The notes under the pieces were generated by a model, which saw only the letters and a program-made list of their open reading frames with translations, made no database searches and was not told the DNA's origin. This document shows, piece by piece, positions 5,364 to 7,309 of a DNA stretch of 7,309 nt. The position numbers were made by a program, and so were the translations under genes. The stretch covers positions 1 through 7,309 of the forward strand of contig CAJUOA010000134.1 in the NCBI GenBank assembly GCA_910587785.1. Direction: 5' to 3'. Source of the DNA: an uncultured Oscillospiraceae bacterium. GTDB lineage: Bacteria; Bacillota; Clostridia; Oscillospirales; Oscillospiraceae. Each line of letters starts with the position of its first letter. Within the stretch, counting starts at the first letter, position 1.

Positions 5364-5708
5364 ATGAACGACTGCCTGTTCTGCAAGATCATCGCCGGGG
5401 ACATCCCCAGCAAGAAGGTCTACGAGGACGACCTCTGCTACGCCTTCTACGACATCGACCCCCAAGCCCCCACCCACTTCCTGGTGGTGCCCAAGGAGCA
5501 CATCCAGTCCGTCTCCGCCGTCACAGAGGAGAGCGCCCCCGTGGTGGGCCACATCTTCGCCGTCATCGCGAAGCTTTCTCAGGAATTGGGGTTCGCCGGG
5601 GCGGGCTACCGGGTGGTCTCCAACATCGGCGAGGCCGGACAGCAGTCCGTGCCCCACCTGCACTTCCACGTCTTGGCCGGACGGGACATGACGTGGCCTC
5701 CGGGCTGA
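5364..5708 (+). CDS. HinT-type histidine triad (HIT) nucleotide-binding protein
   Basis: The 114-residue protein matches bacterial HinT over its full length: N-terminal CLFCKIIAGDIPSKKVYED, the strand FLVVPKEHIQSV, GYRVVSNIGEAGQQSV, and the triad PHLHFHV (H-x-H-x-H), ending LAGRDMTWPPG. The C-x2-C near the N-terminus fits the zinc-binding subset. Family knowledge: these cytoplasmic homodimers hydrolyse purine nucleoside phosphoramidates and some acyl-adenylates, with the middle triad histidine as nucleophile. AGGAGG (5351-5356) precedes the ATG by 7 bases, 13 bases after the cupin stop. HIT genes are often found singly, so its position in a cobTU-led operon may be circumstantial; a link to the nucleotide chemistry of cobalamin assembly is conceivable but unsupported. 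Confidence 0.93.
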   Translation: MNDCLFCKIIAGDIPSKKVYEDDLCYAFYDIDPQAPTHFLVVPKEHIQSVSAVTEESAPVVGHIFAVIAKLSQELGFAGAGYRVVSNIGEAGQQSVPHLHFHVLAGRDMTWPPG

Positions 5709-5718
5709 GGCGCGCGCC

Positions 5719-6321
5719 ATGGGTGAACGAGACAAGCTGCACACCGGGGACCTGTACCTGCCCAACGACCCGGATGTGATCGAGGAACAGCTGGGGTACA
5801 TGGAGCTGCTCTATGATTACAACCAGACCCGCCCCCGGGAGCAGGAGCGGCGGCAGGCCCTGCTCCGGCGGATGCTTGCGGAGGTGGGGGAGGAGTGCTG
5901 GATCGAGCCGCCCTTCCACGCCAACTGGGGCGGGCGCCATGTCCACTTCGGCAAGGGGGTCTACGCCAACTACGGCCTGACCCTGGTGGACGACACCCAT
6001 ATTTACGTGGGGGACTACACCATGTTCGGCCCCCATGTGACCGTGGCCACGGCGGGACACCCCATCCTGCCGGAACTGCGGGAGAAACAGTACCAGTACA
6101 ACATGCCCGTGCGCATCGGGCGCAACTGCTGGATCGGCGCGGGGGCCATCATCCTCCCCGGCGTCACCATCGGAGACGACACGGTGGTGGGCGCGGGGAG
6201 CGTGGTCACCCGGGACCTGCCGGAGGGCGTGGTGGCGGTGGGGAACCCCTGCCGGGTCCTGCGTCCGGTGGGGGAGCGGGACCGGCAGTTCTATTTCCGG
6301 GACCGGCCTGTCCGGCTGTGA
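5719..6321 (+). CDS. Sugar O-acetyltransferase, maltose/galactoside acetyltransferase type
   Basis: The 200-residue protein begins with the Maa/LacA N-terminal helical region (DKLHTGDLYLPNDPDVIEEQ, LLYDYNQTRP) and continues into a left-handed beta-helix of hexapeptide repeats (VHFGKGVYANYG, IYVGDYTMFGPHVTV, VRIGRNCWIGAGAIILPG, VTIGDDTVVGAGSVV). The catalytic histidine is in ATAGHP, and the closing VVAVGNPCRVLR is typical. Members use acetyl-CoA to acetylate the 6-hydroxyl of sugars as trimers in the cytoplasm; the natural acceptor is often unclear. The start at 5719 has only a weak TGAGG (5706-5710), which coincides with the stop of the HIT gene 10 bases upstream, so translation probably depends on coupling. 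It is the last gene of the apparent operon; no clear terminator follows and a new promoter starts about 30 bases later. A substrate specificity such as maa or lacA cannot be assigned. Confidence 0.92.
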   Translation: MGERDKLHTGDLYLPNDPDVIEEQLGYMELLYDYNQTRPREQERRQALLRRMLAEVGEECWIEPPFHANWGGRHVHFGKGVYANYGLTLVDDTHIYVGDYTMFGPHVTVATAGHPILPELREKQYQYNMPVRIGRNCWIGAGAIILPGVTIGDDTVVGAGSVVTRDLPEGVVAVGNPCRVLRPVGERDRQFYFRDRPVRL

Positions 6322-6352
6322 GAAATTTTCGCTGGAACCTTCTGTCAATCTC

Positions 6353-6381
6353 TTGCAATTTCCCGGGGAATATGGTATGCT
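6353..6381 (+). promoter_or_regulatory. Extended -10 promoter of the membrane protein gene
   Basis: TTGCAA (6353-6358) and TATGCT (6376-6381) are spaced by 17 bases, and TGG before the -10 (6373-6375) makes it an extended -10. Transcription would begin near 6388, leaving a leader of about 53 bases that contains a small hairpin (GCGGT 6402-6406 with ACCGC 6412-6416). Confidence 0.75.
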
Positions 6382-6440
6382 GTTGCTACCAAAATGGTCC
6401 TGCGGTCCGGTACCGCTTTCTGTGAGAAAGGAGCCGTACA

Positions 6441-7097
6441 ATGAGAAAGATGGAAAAGAAACTCCTCCCTGTGCTGGCGGGCCTGCTGTTCATCGTCCAC
6501 ACCTACTGGATGTTCTGGTACCACTTGAGCATGTTGGTGTTTGCCTTTTTCATGATCCCCATCTATCTCTTTCTGGCAGTGATGCTCTTCCGGCGGCACA
6601 GGGGCGGGCTGCTGGCGATGGCTCTGGGGCTGATGATGCTGGCGCGTGTGTGGTCCTTCAACACCCTGTGGGAGATGGAGTCCCTGCCGCAGGCGTGGAC
6701 TGTGCTCTCCGCGGCCTACCTGGCGGGGACGGCGCTGCTGCTGGTCTTCGTTTTGACCAACAGCGTCTATCTCCTCCGGCGGTTCCGGTATGCCGTGAAC
6801 CGGCTGTGGTTCCTGCCCGGCGTGGTCATGCTGGCGGCTTTTGTGTGGTGCAGTGTCTCTACGCAGGCGTACCTGGAGCAGGATTATTTCTCCCTGCGGA
6901 CGTGGATCCTGTCGGCAAGCAATCTCTTCTGCTGCCCCATGACCGACGCGCTGGCAGTCCTGATGGTGGGCCGGTGGGTGGCCGTCTCCGCAGAGGACGA
7001 CCTGCAGCCCTACCTGTCTATGCGAGGGAATATCATCTCCGAGGAGGAGTTCCAGGCGAAAAAACGGGAGCTGGGGCTGCAGAGGCTCCGCAGTTAG
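6441..7097 (+). CDS. Six-helix membrane protein with SHOCT-like C-terminal tail, function unknown
   Basis: I do not recognise the membrane part. The 218-residue product has a basic N-terminus (MRKMEKK) and about six hydrophobic segments near residues 8-27, 31-50, 56-72, 86-112, 122-141 and 155-180. They are rich in Trp, Phe and Met. Basic loops (RRHR at 51-54, RRFRY at 113-117) favour a cytoplasmic side there. Residues about 191-212 (MRGNIISEEEFQAKKREL) form a soluble tail that fits the short SHOCT pattern, G-x-I-(T/S)-x-E-E-F-x-x-K-K-x-x-L, seen at the ends of many bacterial membrane proteins and thought to aid oligomerisation. AAAGGAG (6427-6433) lies 7 bases before the ATG. It has its own promoter and terminator, so it is probably a single-gene unit. 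No transporter or enzyme signature is visible. Confidence 0.82.
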   Translation: MRKMEKKLLPVLAGLLFIVHTYWMFWYHLSMLVFAFFMIPIYLFLAVMLFRRHRGGLLAMALGLMMLARVWSFNTLWEMESLPQAWTVLSAAYLAGTALLLVFVLTNSVYLLRRFRYAVNRLWFLPGVVMLAAFVWCSVSTQAYLEQDYFSLRTWILSASNLFCCPMTDALAVLMVGRWVAVSAEDDLQPYLSMRGNIISEEEFQAKKRELGLQRLRS

Positions 7098-7126
7098 AGA
7101 CTGGGCGTTTTAAGAGAATAATGTGG

Positions 7127-7158
7127 GGGAGGCGTACGGAAAGTGCGCCTCCCTTTTT
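7127..7158 (+). terminator. Intrinsic terminator after the membrane protein gene
   Basis: GGGAGGCG (7127-7134) pairs with CGCCTCCC (7146-7153); the stem continues through T-G, A-T and C-G pairs to a GGAAA loop (7138-7142), giving 11 pairs followed by TTTTT (7154-7158). It lies 29 bases after the membrane protein stop. Confidence 0.9.
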
Positions 7159-7309
7159 GCGCGGAGAGGTAAGCGTCAAATTCTCCCCACACCCTGCCAG
7201 AGCTCAGAGGAAATGAGAAAATACAATAGAGTCTGGTGTAGTGGCGTGTACTATCAATGCGAATCAAGGTTTAAAAGCAAGAGAAGGGGGTAGAAAAACA
7301 GCGCAAAAG
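7159..7309. other. Right-end A/T-richer stretch with no supported gene
   Basis: After the terminator the composition drops clearly from the high-GC level of the rest of the window, with runs of A and AG-rich text near 7205-7230 and 7265-7309. I see no convincing promoter, RNA gene or repeat. The only start-to-stop frame of note is a 26-codon ATG frame at 7213-7293, basic and cysteine-containing, which I do not accept as a gene. It may be the upstream region of a gene beyond the window or the edge of acquired DNA. Confidence 0.4.

Noticed and set aside
6301..6330. Possible terminator after the O-acetyltransferase gene
   Set aside because: Only a 4-bp stem around CCGG repeats with no T-run directly after it.
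7231..7285. GGTGTAGTGG text resembling a tRNA D-arm
   Set aside because: No acceptor stem, anticodon arm or GTTCRA-type T-arm can be placed around it.
7213..7293. 26-codon ATG frame with basic, Cys-containing product
   Set aside because: Too short, the purine-rich AGAGG is only a few bases from the ATG, there is no promoter, and the same frame is open back through the terminator.

Overview
The window is a gene-dense stretch of high-GC DNA with strong AGGAGG-type ribosome binding sites, 17-bp-spaced sigma-A-like promoters and G/C-rich hairpin terminators. Together with a TPR-type family 2 glycosyltransferase tail and CobT/CobU of the Clostridia style (C-A-D-N-G-V-V, AKPLHGLG), this suggests a high-GC gut Clostridia member, probably Oscillospiraceae (Flavonifractor/Lawsonibacter-like). 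That assignment is inference. All intact genes are on the + strand.

Left part (1-1200): the C-terminal end of a TPR-containing glycosyltransferase runs in from the left edge. A near-consensus promoter, a short leader with an 18-bp palindrome and an NfeD-like membrane protein gene follow. A long, nearly perfect hairpin terminator then serves both strands.

Middle-left (1196-1694): about 500 bases without an intact gene hold a broken minus-strand gene. It keeps a consensus promoter, a start, a recognisable head, a recognisable tail (probably clostripain/C11-peptidase-like) and its terminator, but has lost the middle and carries frame breaks. Its promoter lies back to back with the start of a calcineurin-like metallophosphoesterase gene (1695-2477).

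Centre and right (2474-6321): a promoter whose -35 box contains the metallophosphoesterase stop codon drives what looks like a six-gene operon with overlaps or gaps of at most 21 bases: cobT, cobU, a class I SAM methyltransferase, a single-domain cupin, a HinT-type HIT protein and a maltose/galactoside-type O-acetyltransferase. CobT and CobU belong to nucleotide-loop assembly of cobalamin; cobS is not present here. The other four have no obvious cobalamin role and may form a small-molecule modification or housekeeping add-on.

Right end (6322-7309): an extended -10 promoter precedes a six-helix membrane protein with a SHOCT-like tail, followed by a good terminator. The last 150 bases are visibly richer in A/T and contain no gene I can support.

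I see no RNA gene, CRISPR array, insertion sequence or riboswitch. I found no clear undescribed system; the most interesting items are the decayed minus-strand gene with intact expression signals and the unusual gene set behind cobTU.
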